32,198 nt of DNA from Crocinitomicaceae bacterium (GCA_018623405.1 JAAZVO010000001.1:1-32198); one strand, 5' to 3'; shown: positions 22,528-31,545, counted from the first letter of the stretch. Translations and numbers: made by a program. Notes: a model not told the origin generated them from the sequence alone.

Positions 22528-23651
22528 TGGCAGGAATTTACCTCCATATTCCTTTTTGCCAAAAAGCATGTATTTATTGCGATTTTCACTTTTCAACTTT
22601 ACTAAAAAAAAAGGAAGCAATTACAGAGGCTATAGTAAAAGAACTAAAGCTTAGAAGAGCTTATCTTGAAAATAAGCCTGTAGAAACTATATATTTTGGA
22701 GGTGGAACGCCAACCTTGTTAAAGCACTCCCAATTCGAAAGAATTTTTGATGAAATTTTCAAAGAGTTTAAGGTGGTTGAGTTTCCTGAAATAACTGTTG
22801 AGGCAAACCCTGATGATATCACTGCAGATAAGTTGAATAGTTTAAAAAGTTTTGGAGTAAACAGGTTAAGTATTGGAGTTCAATCTTTTTTTGATGAGCA
22901 CTTAAAATTCTTTAATCGCTCTCATAACTCAAATCAAGCTTTTAATGCAGTAAAAACGGCTCAAAACCTTGGAATTGATAACATTACCCTAGATTTAATT
23001 TACGGTTTTCCACAACTAACAGAAAATCAGCTAGAAGAAAACTTAAATAAGATTGATAGTTTACAAGTTCCACATGTTTCAACTTATTCGCTAACTGTTG
23101 AGCCTAAGACTGCCTTGCATCATCTAATTAGCAAAGGCAAAGCTCCAAACTTAGATGATGAAGTTGCGGCAAAGCATTTTGAACTCGTAAGGAATTTCTT
23201 AAAAACCAAAGGGTTTCATCATTACGAAATATCAAATTTCGGAAAGCCACAGTTTTACTCCAACCACAACAGTAATTATTGGTTGGGAAAACCATATTTA
23301 GGAGTTGGTCCATCGGCACATTCTTATAACCTTAACACCCGAAGTTGGAATGTTGCTAACAACAGTAGTTACCTAAAGCAACTAGCTGCAAATAAATTAC
23401 CTCATCAAGAAGAAACCCTTAGCACAAAAGACAAATTCAATGAGTTTATTTTAACAGGCCTCAGAACCAAATGGGGAATCACTTTTGAAGGACTTCAAAA
23501 ATTCCCTCAACAAATGGCAGAGGCCTTTCAAAGAGAATTAAATCCATTACTAAGTAAGTCGGTTTTACTCAAGAAAGAAAAAGGTTACGTTTTAAATGAT
23601 GAATATTGGTTTAAGGCAGACGGCATCGCAGCAGAACTTTTTCAAGTTTAA
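22527..23651 (+). CDS. hemW: Radical SAM heme chaperone HemW
   Basis: A 374-residue cytoplasmic iron-sulfur protein. Seen: the radical-SAM cluster motif CQKACIYC (Cys11, Cys15, Cys18) in GIYLHIPFCQKACIYCDF, then ETIYFGGGTPTLL, VEANPDDIT, LSIGVQSF, and HYEISNFGKPQFYSNHN with WLGKPYLGVGPSAHSY. The CxxxCxxC motif followed by Asp-Phe, not the extra cysteine of coproporphyrinogen dehydrogenase HemN, supports HemW, which binds heme and delivers it to respiratory enzymes such as bd oxidase components. It overlaps the kinase gene by 1 base. Confidence 0.92.
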   Translation: MAGIYLHIPFCQKACIYCDFHFSTLLKKKEAITEAIVKELKLRRAYLENKPVETIYFGGGTPTLLKHSQFERIFDEIFKEFKVVEFPEITVEANPDDITADKLNSLKSFGVNRLSIGVQSFFDEHLKFFNRSHNSNQAFNAVKTAQNLGIDNITLDLIYGFPQLTENQLEENLNKIDSLQVPHVSTYSLTVEPKTALHHLISKGKAPNLDDEVAAKHFELVRNFLKTKGFHHYEISNFGKPQFYSNHNSNYWLGKPYLGVGPSAHSYNLNTRSWNVANNSSYLKQLAANKLPHQEETLSTKDKFNEFILTGLRTKWGITFEGLQKFPQQMAEAFQRELNPLLSKSVLLKKEKGYVLNDEYWFKADGIAAELFQV

Positions 23652-23678
23652 GCCAATGCAATAATGTAATTTTATGGC

Positions 23679-24425
23679 ATGATATCAACCCTTCAAGTTT
23701 TTAATTCAACCTATCAAGTAAACCTATCAAAGCCTTTAGATATTTCAATTCCCATTGGATCTAAAAAAAAGTGGGTAAAAGCATGGTATGTTAATGATGC
23801 TACCATAAAACCGGTAGAGGGAGATGGTTTTATTGGAGCTGTTGCCTTAGGTGGTAGTGTAAATTTTAGGGATATTTGTTTTAACCCTCACGGTAATGGA
23901 ACGCATACCGAATGTGTTGGCCACATTACAGAAAAAGTACATTCTGTAAATCAAAACTTAAAGCAGTTTTTCTTTCCTGCACAAGTAATAAGTGTTGCTC
24001 CTCAACCTATAGGAAACGATTTAGTAATCACAAGAGGACAAATTGAATCAGCTCAGTTAATTAATGGTATTGAAGCAATTGTGATTAGAACTTTACCGAA
24101 TGGTATCCCAAATAAAGATCTTTCAAATACAAACCCTCCCTTTTTAGATGTTGAGGCAACCAAGTTATTGGTAGATTGGGGTATTAAGCATTTGCTTATT
24201 GATCAGCCCTCAGTAGATAAAGAAGTTGATGGAGGTGCGCTTGCCTCACACCATGCTTTTTGGAATACAAAAGGCAACATTAGGTACGATGCTACCATAA
24301 CAGAGTTTATTTATGTTGATGATAGTATTTTGGATGGCCTATATCTTTTAAACCTTCAGGTGGCAGCTTTCGAAAATGATGCTTCCCCAAGTAGACCTGT
24401 ACTTTTTGAATTGCAAAAAGCATGA
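23679..24425 (+). CDS. Cyclase-family metal-dependent hydrolase
   Basis: A 248-residue protein of the kynurenine formamidase/cyclase superfamily. Seen: the metal-binding motif as HGNGTHTECVGH (His71, His76, Glu78, His82), where the family usually has HxGTHxD; here Glu replaces Asp. Also LLIDQPSVDKEVDGGALASHHAFW in the C-terminal half. Known members hydrolyse N-formylkynurenine or other amides, but no tryptophan-degradation genes are nearby, so the substrate is open. It starts 27 bases after hemW and overlaps the next gene by 4 bases (ATGA). Confidence 0.85.
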   Translation: MISTLQVFNSTYQVNLSKPLDISIPIGSKKKWVKAWYVNDATIKPVEGDGFIGAVALGGSVNFRDICFNPHGNGTHTECVGHITEKVHSVNQNLKQFFFPAQVISVAPQPIGNDLVITRGQIESAQLINGIEAIVIRTLPNGIPNKDLSNTNPPFLDVEATKLLVDWGIKHLLIDQPSVDKEVDGGALASHHAFWNTKGNIRYDATITEFIYVDDSILDGLYLLNLQVAAFENDASPSRPVLFELQKA

Positions 24426-24772
24426 ATATAGAAGAGTTTAGGGCATATTGTTTATCTAAAAATGGTGTTACTGAAGAAACACCATTTGGGCCTGACACTT
24501 TGGTTTTAAAGGTTTCAGGTAAAATGTTTGCAGCTGCCGGAATAGAGTTGTTTGAGCGATTTAATGTTAAGTGTGACCCTATTGTTGCCATGGAGCTTAG
24601 AGAAAAATTTGATGCCGTAGAGCCGGGTTGGCACATGAATAAAACACATTGGAATACTATTTATGTAAACCGCGATTTGGGAGATAAACAATTAAAGCAT
24701 TGGATAAATCACTCATACGATTTAGTAGTATCTAAGCTCCCAAAATCAAAACGCGACCAATTAAAAAAATGA
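24422..24772 (+). CDS. MmcQ/YjbR family protein
   Basis: A 116-residue protein of the small MmcQ/YjbR fold family (CyaY-like DNA-binding fold). Seen: the opening MNIEEFRAYCLSKNGVTEE, then FGPDTLVLKVSGKMFA and the PGWHMNKTHWNTIYVN segment that marks the family. Biochemical function is unknown; the DNA-binding label comes from fold similarity only. It is coupled to both neighbours by 4-base ATGA overlaps. Confidence 0.88.
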   Translation: MNIEEFRAYCLSKNGVTEETPFGPDTLVLKVSGKMFAAAGIELFERFNVKCDPIVAMELREKFDAVEPGWHMNKTHWNTIYVNRDLGDKQLKHWINHSYDLVVSKLPKSKRDQLKK

Positions 24773-25368
24773 AAAATACCATTAGTTTAATCTTGAAAGG
24801 TTTAGCGAGCTACTTTATTCAAGGCTTACTATTTGTTGTGCCAATAGCAGGAACCATTTTACTTATCCTATATCTGTTTTCTTTTTTAGATGGCATTATT
24901 CAATTCGAATATCCAGGTCTAGGTATATTAATATTAGTTTCAGGACTCACCTTTGTTGGTTTTTTAGCCAATACAATTATTGCCAAACCCATAATTAACT
25001 ATTTCGAAAAGCTTATAAATAGAGCGCCTTTGCTAAAATTAATTTATACAGCTTTAGCCGATTTAGTTGGGGCATTTGTAGGAAAAAAGAAATCATTTAA
25101 CCAACCGGTTTTGGTTAAAATTAGCGATGAACAAGAGATTGAAAAACCTGGTTTTGTTACAAGTGAAGATTTAGAAAAGGTTGGAATTGAAGGTGATAAA
25201 GTGGCAGTTTATTGTCCTCATTCTTATGCCTTTTCAGGATACGTAATTATTGTGCCGTCAAAAAACATTACTCCGGTAAATGTAAAAGCTGCAGATTTTA
25301 TGAAGTTTATTGTTTCAGGTGGAGTTACCAAAATGGAGAAGAAAACTGAAAAACCTTCCAATGAATAG
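24769..25368 (+). CDS. DUF502 family membrane protein
   Basis: A 199-residue inner-membrane protein. Two hydrophobic segments (about 16-38 and 48-70) precede a soluble domain. Family features seen: GLLFVVPIAGTILLILYLF, PIINYFEKLINRAPLLKLIYTALADLV, and GDKVAVYCPHSYAFSGYVIIVPSKNITPV. Function is unknown. The gene overlaps its upstream neighbour by 4 bases and the EamA gene by 8 bases. Confidence 0.88.
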   Translation: MKNTISLILKGLASYFIQGLLFVVPIAGTILLILYLFSFLDGIIQFEYPGLGILILVSGLTFVGFLANTIIAKPIINYFEKLINRAPLLKLIYTALADLVGAFVGKKKSFNQPVLVKISDEQEIEKPGFVTSEDLEKVGIEGDKVAVYCPHSYAFSGYVIIVPSKNITPVNVKAADFMKFIVSGGVTKMEKKTEKPSNE

Positions 25369-26257
25369 CTTTATTGATAAGTACAAAAATCATTTGCTAT
25401 TGCACTTTATTGTGCTTATTTGGGGGTTTACCGGAATTTTAGGAAAGGTAATTACCCTAAACTCATCTGCATTGGTTTGGTACAGAATGCTAATTGCTTT
25501 TTGCGGTATTGGCATTTACATTGCTTTTTCAAGTATCAAGTTTACTTTCTCATTTAAGAAAACCCTAAAATACATTGTAGTGGGTTTTGTGGTTGCCGGG
25601 CATTGGGTGTTTTTTTTTGAGGCTGTTAAGGTTTCAAACGTTTCGGTAACCTTAGCATGTTTAAGCTCTACCACTTTATTTGTATCGTTTATTGAGCCGC
25701 TTTTCTACAAAAGAAAAATTATTCCCTACGAGGTTTTTTTAGGTGCATTGGTAATTATTGGGTTAACCCTAATTTTCAATTTTGAACCTGAGTACAGACT
25801 AGGAATAATATATGCTTTGATAGCAGCATTTTTAGCTGCTACATTCGGAACATTAAATGGCGTATTGGTAAAAAACGACAGGCCTCGAATTATTTCATTT
25901 TACGAAATGCTAGGAGGTGTTTTGGGTATTTCGGTTTATTTACTAATAACCGGAGGAATACACACCGTGTTTGAATTCCCTCAGGGCTTAGACCTATTGT
26001 ATCTCTTAATTTTAGGGTTGATATGTACTGCTTTTGCTTTTGTGGTAAGTGTTGAGGTATTAAAATATTTGTCGCCCTATACAGTTAGTATTTCCATAAA
26101 CATGGAGCCAATTTATGCAATTATTTTGGCTCTAATTTTCTTTGGAGATGATGAGAAAATGGGATTAGGCTTTTATTCAGGAGCATTAATTATTTTATCT
26201 ACCATTTTTGCCAATGCATGGTTAAAGGCAAGAAAAAGGAAGCTTGAAAAAGCATAA
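25361..26257 (+). CDS. EamA (DMT superfamily) transporter
   Basis: A 298-residue inner-membrane protein with about ten hydrophobic helices in two EamA repeats. Seen: FIVLIWGFTGILGKVI and SALVWYRMLIAF in repeat 1; AAFLAATFGTLNGVLV, and LSPYTVSISINMEPIYAIILALIFFG in repeat 2. Substrates in this family include amino acids and other metabolites and cannot be told from sequence. The ATG at 25361 is chosen because it gives the short cytoplasmic N-terminus typical of the family; the longer frame from TTG 25310 adds residues inside DUF502 coding sequence. No strong terminator follows. Confidence 0.87.
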   Translation: MNSFIDKYKNHLLLHFIVLIWGFTGILGKVITLNSSALVWYRMLIAFCGIGIYIAFSSIKFTFSFKKTLKYIVVGFVVAGHWVFFFEAVKVSNVSVTLACLSSTTLFVSFIEPLFYKRKIIPYEVFLGALVIIGLTLIFNFEPEYRLGIIYALIAAFLAATFGTLNGVLVKNDRPRIISFYEMLGGVLGISVYLLITGGIHTVFEFPQGLDLLYLLILGLICTAFAFVVSVEVLKYLSPYTVSISINMEPIYAIILALIFFGDDEKMGLGFYSGALIILSTIFANAWLKARKRKLEKA

Positions 26258-26297
26258 CCAACCATCAAAAATTTAGGGTTAAAAACCTATTGGCCTT

Positions 26298-26305
26298 TAT
26301 ATTTG
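26298..26305 (+). promoter_or_regulatory. -7 promoter element of the peptidase-sulfotransferase operon
   Basis: TATATTTG is a perfect TAnnTTTG match, 14 bases before the ATG at 26320. This argues that 26320, not the in-frame TTG at 26290 (which lies upstream of this element), is the true start. Confidence 0.6.
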
Positions 26306-26319
26306 AGCAAACTAATTTT

Positions 26320-27474
26320 ATGAAACGAATATTCATTTTTATAGCAATAATTTCATCCTTGTCAATTCGTGCGCAAGAAAAAGTAATGACTTATGAAAAA
26401 GGATTTGAATTAGAGGTGTTGTATGACGTTGATAAATCTGCTGTAGAGAATCAATATAGGTCTAGCACCTGTTGGAGTTTTTCTTCCAATTCTTTTTTAG
26501 AATCTGAATTGCTTAGAATGGGAAAAGACCCTGTGGATATTTCTGAGATGTTTATTGTTTGGAATACCTATCGCGATAAAGCCGAAAAGTACGTGAGAAT
26601 GCATGGTAATTTCAACTTTGGTCCGGGTGGGGCTTTTCACGATGTTTTTTACGTAGCTAAAAATTATGGTTTAATGCCTGAAGAGGCATATCCGGGATTG
26701 CTAAAAGGTGAGGAGTTTCCGGTACACATGGAAATGGATGACATGCTTAAAGCAATGGTAGATGTAGTTGTAAAAAATCCAAACAGAAAACTAACAAATG
26801 AATGGAAAGGTGCAGTAGAAGGAGTATTAGATGCTTACTTGGGCGAAAAACCCGATAAGTTCGATTACAAAGGCAAAACTGTTACGCCACGTCAATTTGC
26901 TGATAACCTAGGTGTAAACTGGGATGATTATGTTGAGATAGGCTCTTTCACTCATCATCCTTTTTACGAAAAGTTTATCATTGAAATTCCTGATAATTGG
27001 ATGTTAGATGAAATTTACAATGTGCCTCTAAATGAGCTACAAGAAATTATGGAGTATGCCCTTTCTAAAGGTTATTCGTTTGCTTGGGGCGCAGATGTTA
27101 GCGAGAGAGGTTTTTCATGGAAACACGGTGTAGCCATTGTGCCTGAAAATGATTGGAATTCTGATGAAAAAGAAATTGCAGACTCTTTATTAAGTAATCC
27201 TATCAAAAACAGAGAAATTACGCAAGAATACCGCCAACAAGAGTTTGATAACTACAATACTCAAGATGATCATGGAATGCATATTACAGGGTTGTGTAAA
27301 GATGAAAATGGCACTAAATATTACATCGTGAAAAATTCTTGGGGTATCAAAAACGATGCAGAGGGGTTTATTTATGCTTCTGAAGCGTATGTTTTGTTAA
27401 AAACCATTGATATTATGGTGCATAAAGATGCTATTCCTGAGAAGATAAAAAGGAAATTCCAAAACTTTAAATAA
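26320..27474 (+). CDS. Secreted C1 family peptidase (aminopeptidase C / bleomycin hydrolase-like)
   Basis: A 384-residue papain-fold cysteine peptidase. A signal peptide of about 18 residues (MKRIFIFIAIISSLSIRA) points to export, unlike the cytoplasmic bleomycin hydrolases. Seen: the catalytic cysteine in NQYRSSTCWSFSS (Cys51), the catalytic His in DDHGMHITG (about 321) and the Asn in YIVKNSWG (about 339). Between them lie family-typical segments such as SKGYSFAWGADVSERGFSW. It heads a group of four genes whose following members begin by 1-base or longer overlaps. Secreted PepC-like peptidases are common in Bacteroidota, so the link to the downstream sulfotransferases may be functional or only positional. 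Confidence 0.88.
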   Translation: MKRIFIFIAIISSLSIRAQEKVMTYEKGFELEVLYDVDKSAVENQYRSSTCWSFSSNSFLESELLRMGKDPVDISEMFIVWNTYRDKAEKYVRMHGNFNFGPGGAFHDVFYVAKNYGLMPEEAYPGLLKGEEFPVHMEMDDMLKAMVDVVVKNPNRKLTNEWKGAVEGVLDAYLGEKPDKFDYKGKTVTPRQFADNLGVNWDDYVEIGSFTHHPFYEKFIIEIPDNWMLDEIYNVPLNELQEIMEYALSKGYSFAWGADVSERGFSWKHGVAIVPENDWNSDEKEIADSLLSNPIKNREITQEYRQQEFDNYNTQDDHGMHITGLCKDENGTKYYIVKNSWGIKNDAEGFIYASEAYVLLKTIDIMVHKDAIPEKIKRKFQNFK

Positions 27475-28256
27475 TGCCTCTTGGTGGTCTTTTTAGAAGA
27501 AAACTAAAGAGGAATGTTTTTTTTCATATTCCTAAAACAGGAGGATCTACTCTTATTGGTGCTTTAAAGGAGCAATACCAAATAAATGATCAAATTCCTA
27601 CCCATGTTACCAAAGTAATTGGTGACTTGGAAATTTTTCATGTTGATTTTAAAGATCTAGAAAGAAAGTTTGAAGGACGGTATATTTTAAAGAAAATAGA
27701 TAAATATCCTAAAACAAACTTCTATATGATTCTTAGAGAGCCGGCCTCAAGATTATTATCGGAATTTAATTTTCAATTCCATATTTTAAATGGAAAGAAT
27801 AAAAACCCTAGTGCTGCTATTTTAAAAAAGGTTGGTTTCAGGCCACAATCTTTTTCTGAATATATCAGATTACCTGAGGTTCAAAATTACCAATCTAAGT
27901 TTTTATTAGGTCGACCCTTGGCAGATCCAAGATTAGTTGAAGAGAAAGAGCTTCAATCTCTTTTAAACATATTAAATCAACCCAATATGTTTTTTGGAAT
28001 TACTGAGAGTTATTCATCTTTTTTAGGTCTTTTTCAAATTAACTCAGCAATGAAACTCCCAGAAAAATTGATTATGAGAAAGAAAACACCAAAACAGATG
28101 AACTTAAAAATTTCATCAAATGATCTAGATTATATCAAGGAAAACAATCAATTAGATTATGAATTATATGAATTTGGTTTAGGAAAATTGAAAAGCTATT
28201 CAAAACAACCAAATACTAATCATAAATTTATTGACCCTAATAATTTTACCGTTTAA
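27474..28256 (+). CDS. Sulfotransferase family protein 1
   Basis: A 260-residue predicted PAPS-dependent sulfotransferase. The 5'-phosphosulfate loop is FFHIPKTGGSTLIG (about 16-29), and the 3'-phosphate site is the Arg and Ser of ILREPASRLLSEF (Arg88, Ser92). This pair is typical of the carbohydrate (Sulfotransfer_2-like) families. No signal peptide or membrane segment is obvious. The ATG overlaps the peptidase stop as TAATG, so the genes are coupled. The acceptor is unknown: glycan, lipid, peptide and small molecule are all possible. Confidence 0.83.
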   Translation: MPLGGLFRRKLKRNVFFHIPKTGGSTLIGALKEQYQINDQIPTHVTKVIGDLEIFHVDFKDLERKFEGRYILKKIDKYPKTNFYMILREPASRLLSEFNFQFHILNGKNKNPSAAILKKVGFRPQSFSEYIRLPEVQNYQSKFLLGRPLADPRLVEEKELQSLLNILNQPNMFFGITESYSSFLGLFQINSAMKLPEKLIMRKKTPKQMNLKISSNDLDYIKENNQLDYELYEFGLGKLKSYSKQPNTNHKFIDPNNFTV

Positions 28257-28999
28257 TGTTTAGCTTTTTTAGAAAGAACCTCTCTCCTGCACCAATTCCG
28301 GAGATTTATTTAGGGAAGTTATCGAAAAGTGATTTCGAAAAAAACTTTTTTGCCCAAAGGAAGCCTGCATTGATAAAAGGAGGAATCAAAGATTGGTCAA
28401 TATTTCGCAATTGGAGTATTGAATATATTTCGAAAATGGCAGGAAATGAACCATGCACTATAGTTAATGATTCAAGGCCTGCTGCTTCAAAAAAGAGATC
28501 TACCCTGAAGCAATACTTTTTAGAGGAAAGAAACTCTGCAACTCTTTCCTTGACAGACTATAAAAAAGGGGCCAAACCAAAGTTTTTTAAAGACCTTGAA
28601 ATTCCTAATAAACTTTATGGGTTTAGTGACATTTATCGGTACTTCTTTTTCCATGCACCAATAGAATCGGGAACCTTGCCTCACAATCATGGAGATGCGT
28701 TCAATCACTTGGCATATGGAAAAAAATCATGGGTTTTGTTTGATGCTGATCCATTAAAAGATTTAAAAGGGTATGATTTATTAATGAATTTTAATAGAAA
28801 CTATCCTGTGGGTTCACATTCAAAAGATTGGTTTAAAAAGGAGGTTCCTAAATTGGGGAAATCGATTTCAAGCTATTTCCATTTTACTCAGGAACCAGGC
28901 GATATCGTTTATATTCCTCATAGGTTTGCTCATGCAGTTTTAAATTTTTCTGAAGTAATGGGAATTGTGATTGAAACAAAGAGATATGAAAGCAGGTAA
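28256..28999 (+). CDS. JmjC/cupin-like 2-oxoglutarate-dependent oxygenase
   Basis: A 247-residue predicted Fe(II)/2-oxoglutarate hydroxylase. Seen: the opening KPALIKGGIKDWSIFRNWSIEYI typical of cupin_8/JmjC proteins, the metal site H-x-D in PHNHGDAFNHLAYGKKSW (His145, Asp147), and the distal His in EPGDIVYIPHRFAHAVLNFS (His226). The triad looks intact, so it should be active. Related enzymes hydroxylate protein side chains or small molecules; the substrate is unknown. It is coupled to the preceding sulfotransferase by TAATG and overlaps the following one by 14 bases, which suggests the three work on one product. Confidence 0.83.
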   Translation: MFSFFRKNLSPAPIPEIYLGKLSKSDFEKNFFAQRKPALIKGGIKDWSIFRNWSIEYISKMAGNEPCTIVNDSRPAASKKRSTLKQYFLEERNSATLSLTDYKKGAKPKFFKDLEIPNKLYGFSDIYRYFFFHAPIESGTLPHNHGDAFNHLAYGKKSWVLFDADPLKDLKGYDLLMNFNRNYPVGSHSKDWFKKEVPKLGKSISSYFHFTQEPGDIVYIPHRFAHAVLNFSEVMGIVIETKRYESR

Positions 29000-30092
29000 A
29001 GACAAGATTATTTTTATTCATATTCCTAAAACTGGAGGAACAACAATTAATACGGCCATGCAGGGTACTTATTGGCAAACTACCCCTGACTTTAATTATA
29101 GACATATAGATGGCAAAACAATGATCTCCAACACAGGGGATATTTTTAGACCATCATCTTTTGAAAAGTATAAAGATTTCAGGGTTTTTACCATGTTTCG
29201 AGATCCAGTAGATAGAATATTGTCTGAGTATTCGTTTATTAAAGAGAGACGGGATTTTATGAATTTACTAAAGCCCCAACCAAAGTCATTTGAAGAATAT
29301 GTGACGAATAGCCAAACTTCTAATGGAGTTTTAAAATTCTTACTAGGAAATAGAATGTATTCTACTATTAAACTAACAGAAGATGATCTGCAAAGAGTAA
29401 TTGATGCGATTCATGAGATTCCTATACATATCGGAATATTTGAAGAATTTGGCAAGTCACTTTCCTATTTTTCGGCTGTAACAGGAATTGATTGGGGAAA
29501 GAAAATAGAAGTAAAGAGAATTACCTTTAAAAGACCAAGAGTAAAAGATATTTCTGATGATATAAAACAAAAAATAATGGAAATGAATCCTCTTGATATT
29601 AAGTTATATCAAGCTGGTAAAGAGCTTTTCGAAAAAGAGGCAAGTGGTGTAAAATCAAATATTAAATTTTTGTCTGATAAATATAATCACGCTATTCCTT
29701 ATGCCTACAATTTTTGTTTTTTTGAGTATTGTATGGAGAATAAACTATTCATAAATCAAAACTTGGCCTTTTTCAAAACTATGACCCATTACTTGATAAA
29801 AGAAGAAAAGCTTAATGATGGGAGAGCATTTACTAAGTCTTGGATTCTTTCTTTTATGAGCCACTTTCAGCATCAATTTGGAAATACTAACACATTTAGG
29901 GAAATCCAAAAAATTATGAATCAAAAGTTAGAGCCCTTAGACTTGTTAGAGAACATAGCAGAAAGAATGGACCACTTATTTAAGAGCCAGGGTAAAGCTG
30001 AATTAAATAGAATAAAATTAAATTTTGAAAAGACATTAGTTCAAGTTCATAAACCTAGTCTTTCAGATAGGTTGGGTAAACTTTTTGGCTAA
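28986..30092 (+). CDS. Sulfotransferase family protein 2 with C-terminal helical extension
   Basis: A 368-residue predicted PAPS-dependent sulfotransferase. The 5' loop is IIFIHIPKTGGTTIN (about 8-22) and the 3' site is FRDPVDRILSEYSF (Arg72, Ser80). The sulfotransferase core ends near residue 225, as in the first copy; the remaining ~140 residues (from SNIKFLSDKYNHA) are predicted helical, rich in Phe, Lys and Asn, and match nothing I recognise. The ATG at 28986 is preferred over the in-frame TTG at 28971 because it directly precedes the motif. The 3' end overlaps the convergent aldehyde dehydrogenase gene by 4 bases, with no terminator visible. Confidence 0.82.
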   Translation: MKAGKDKIIFIHIPKTGGTTINTAMQGTYWQTTPDFNYRHIDGKTMISNTGDIFRPSSFEKYKDFRVFTMFRDPVDRILSEYSFIKERRDFMNLLKPQPKSFEEYVTNSQTSNGVLKFLLGNRMYSTIKLTEDDLQRVIDAIHEIPIHIGIFEEFGKSLSYFSAVTGIDWGKKIEVKRITFKRPRVKDISDDIKQKIMEMNPLDIKLYQAGKELFEKEASGVKSNIKFLSDKYNHAIPYAYNFCFFEYCMENKLFINQNLAFFKTMTHYLIKEEKLNDGRAFTKSWILSFMSHFQHQFGNTNTFREIQKIMNQKLEPLDLLENIAERMDHLFKSQGKAELNRIKLNFEKTLVQVHKPSLSDRLGKLFG

Positions 30093-31531
30093 TAAACCAT
30101 TAGCCTCGGTTCTGTAATTTCTTCCATAGTATATTTTATCCCCTCTCTGCCTAAGCCGCTGTCTTTTACACCACCGTAGGGCATACTATCAATTCTAAAG
30201 CCCGGAATATTGTTGATCATTACGCCACCAACTTCTAATTCTTTATGTGCATATTTCATGTGGTCAACACGGTTGGTAAAAACACCAGCCTGAAGTCCAA
30301 AAACAGAATCATTAGTTTGGGCAATTGCATCTTCAAAACTTTTGGCTTTTTCAATGGTGGCTACCGGACCAAAAACTTCCATATCGCAAACCTTCATTCC
30401 TTTACCTGTATTGGTAAGTAGGGTTGGAGCATAAATATTATGTTCTTCATCTAAAATTTTTCCACCTGCTAAAACTTCAGCACCTTTTTCAACAGCTTCT
30501 TTTACCCAATCATCAATTCTATTTAAATGCGTTTTATCGATAATAGGGCCAACCGAATTTTTTAATTCCATGGGGTTTCCTGCTGCAACTGCATTTATTT
30601 CTGAGGTGAGCAAACTTTTAAACTCATCAAATACAGAATCTACCACCAAAATACGTTGAGTAGAAATACAAATCTGACCTGCATACAAAAAGGCACCTAT
30701 TGCCGTAAGTTTTGCAGCTTCTTTTAGGTTAGCGCTATCATCAACAATAACTGCAGCGTTGCCGCCTAACTCCAATGCTACTTTTTTCTTACCACAAATG
30801 GTTTTTAAATACCATCCCACTTGAGGGCTTCCGGTAAAAGAGAAAAACTTAAACCGGTCGTCTCGTACCATTTTTTCTGCTTCAGGAATATCGGCCACCA
30901 ACACGTTTACCACTCCTGCTGGATAACCTACTTCATCTACCAATTTTGCAAATGCAAGCGCAGTTAAAGGAGATTGTGGTGCAGGTTTAAGTGTAATTGA
31001 GCAACCTGCTGCTAGTGCCGGGGCAATTTTATGCAAGGCAAGGTTTAAAGGGAAATTAAATGGAGAAATTGCTGCAATTGGTCCAATTGGAAATCTTTTG
31101 GTAAAGGCTGTTTTACCTTCGCCATTGTTATAATCTAGAGGTACCATTTCGCCCGAAAATCTAATGGCTTCTCGTACTGCTGTTTCAAGTGTAACTATGC
31201 ATCTATCTACTTCTCCTTTGGCATAGCTTAAAGGTTTTCCCGCTTCGCAAGCAATTAACTCGGCAAAAGCTTCTTTTTTGCTTTCAAAAGCTTCTTTTAG
31301 CTTCATTAAGTATTCAGACCTTTTTCCTGCACTCCACTTCCTGATGATGTTAAATCCATCAACAGAAGATGCAATAGCTTCTTCCATTTGAGCTTCAGAA
31401 ACAAAAGGAACCTCACCTATAAGCGTGTTTTCATATTTATCGTAAACAGCTAGGTTTTTGCCGTTGCCCTCATTATAATAAGCGCCATTTATATAGTTTT
31501 CTAGGTTTAGAATATCTTGAAGTGTGGGCAT
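30089..31531 (-). CDS. NAD(P)-dependent aldehyde dehydrogenase
   Basis: A 480-residue cytoplasmic enzyme oxidising an aldehyde to an acid. Seen: ISPFNFPLNLALHKIAPALAAG, LKPAPQSPLTAL, the cofactor motif FTGSPQVGWYLK, the general-base Glu in VALELGGNAAVIV, the catalytic Cys in YAGQICISTQR, and GPVATIEKAKSFEDAI with the C-terminal GGVKDSGLGREG. It resembles succinate-semialdehyde or related short-chain ALDHs, but motifs alone do not fix the substrate. It lies 48 bases downstream of the C45 remnant on the same strand and has its own -7 element. Confidence 0.92.
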   Translation of the reverse strand: MPTLQDILNLENYINGAYYNEGNGKNLAVYDKYENTLIGEVPFVSEAQMEEAIASSVDGFNIIRKWSAGKRSEYLMKLKEAFESKKEAFAELIACEAGKPLSYAKGEVDRCIVTLETAVREAIRFSGEMVPLDYNNGEGKTAFTKRFPIGPIAAISPFNFPLNLALHKIAPALAAGCSITLKPAPQSPLTALAFAKLVDEVGYPAGVVNVLVADIPEAEKMVRDDRFKFFSFTGSPQVGWYLKTICGKKKVALELGGNAAVIVDDSANLKEAAKLTAIGAFLYAGQICISTQRILVVDSVFDEFKSLLTSEINAVAAGNPMELKNSVGPIIDKTHLNRIDDWVKEAVEKGAEVLAGGKILDEEHNIYAPTLLTNTGKGMKVCDMEVFGPVATIEKAKSFEDAIAQTNDSVFGLQAGVFTNRVDHMKYAHKELEVGGVMINNIPGFRIDSMPYGGVKDSGLGREGIKYTMEEITEPRLMVY

Positions 31532-31545
31532 GGTAGAATTTTCCG

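Noticed and set aside
22527..23651. Coproporphyrinogen dehydrogenase HemN for the radical SAM gene
   Set aside because: The motif and length fit HemW, and the additional cysteine and longer length of HemN are not seen.
25310..25360. Earlier TTG start for the EamA transporter
   Set aside because: The added residues are basic, lie inside DUF502 coding sequence and are not typical of the family.
26290..26319. TTG start for the peptidase
   Set aside because: A perfect -7 element lies at 26298-26305, inside this extension, and the signal peptide begins at the ATG 26320.
27474..30092. Horizontal transfer of the sulfotransferase cassette
   Set aside because: Parts look more AT-rich than neighbours, but composition was not computed over the region and there are no mobile genes, repeats or tRNA at its edges.
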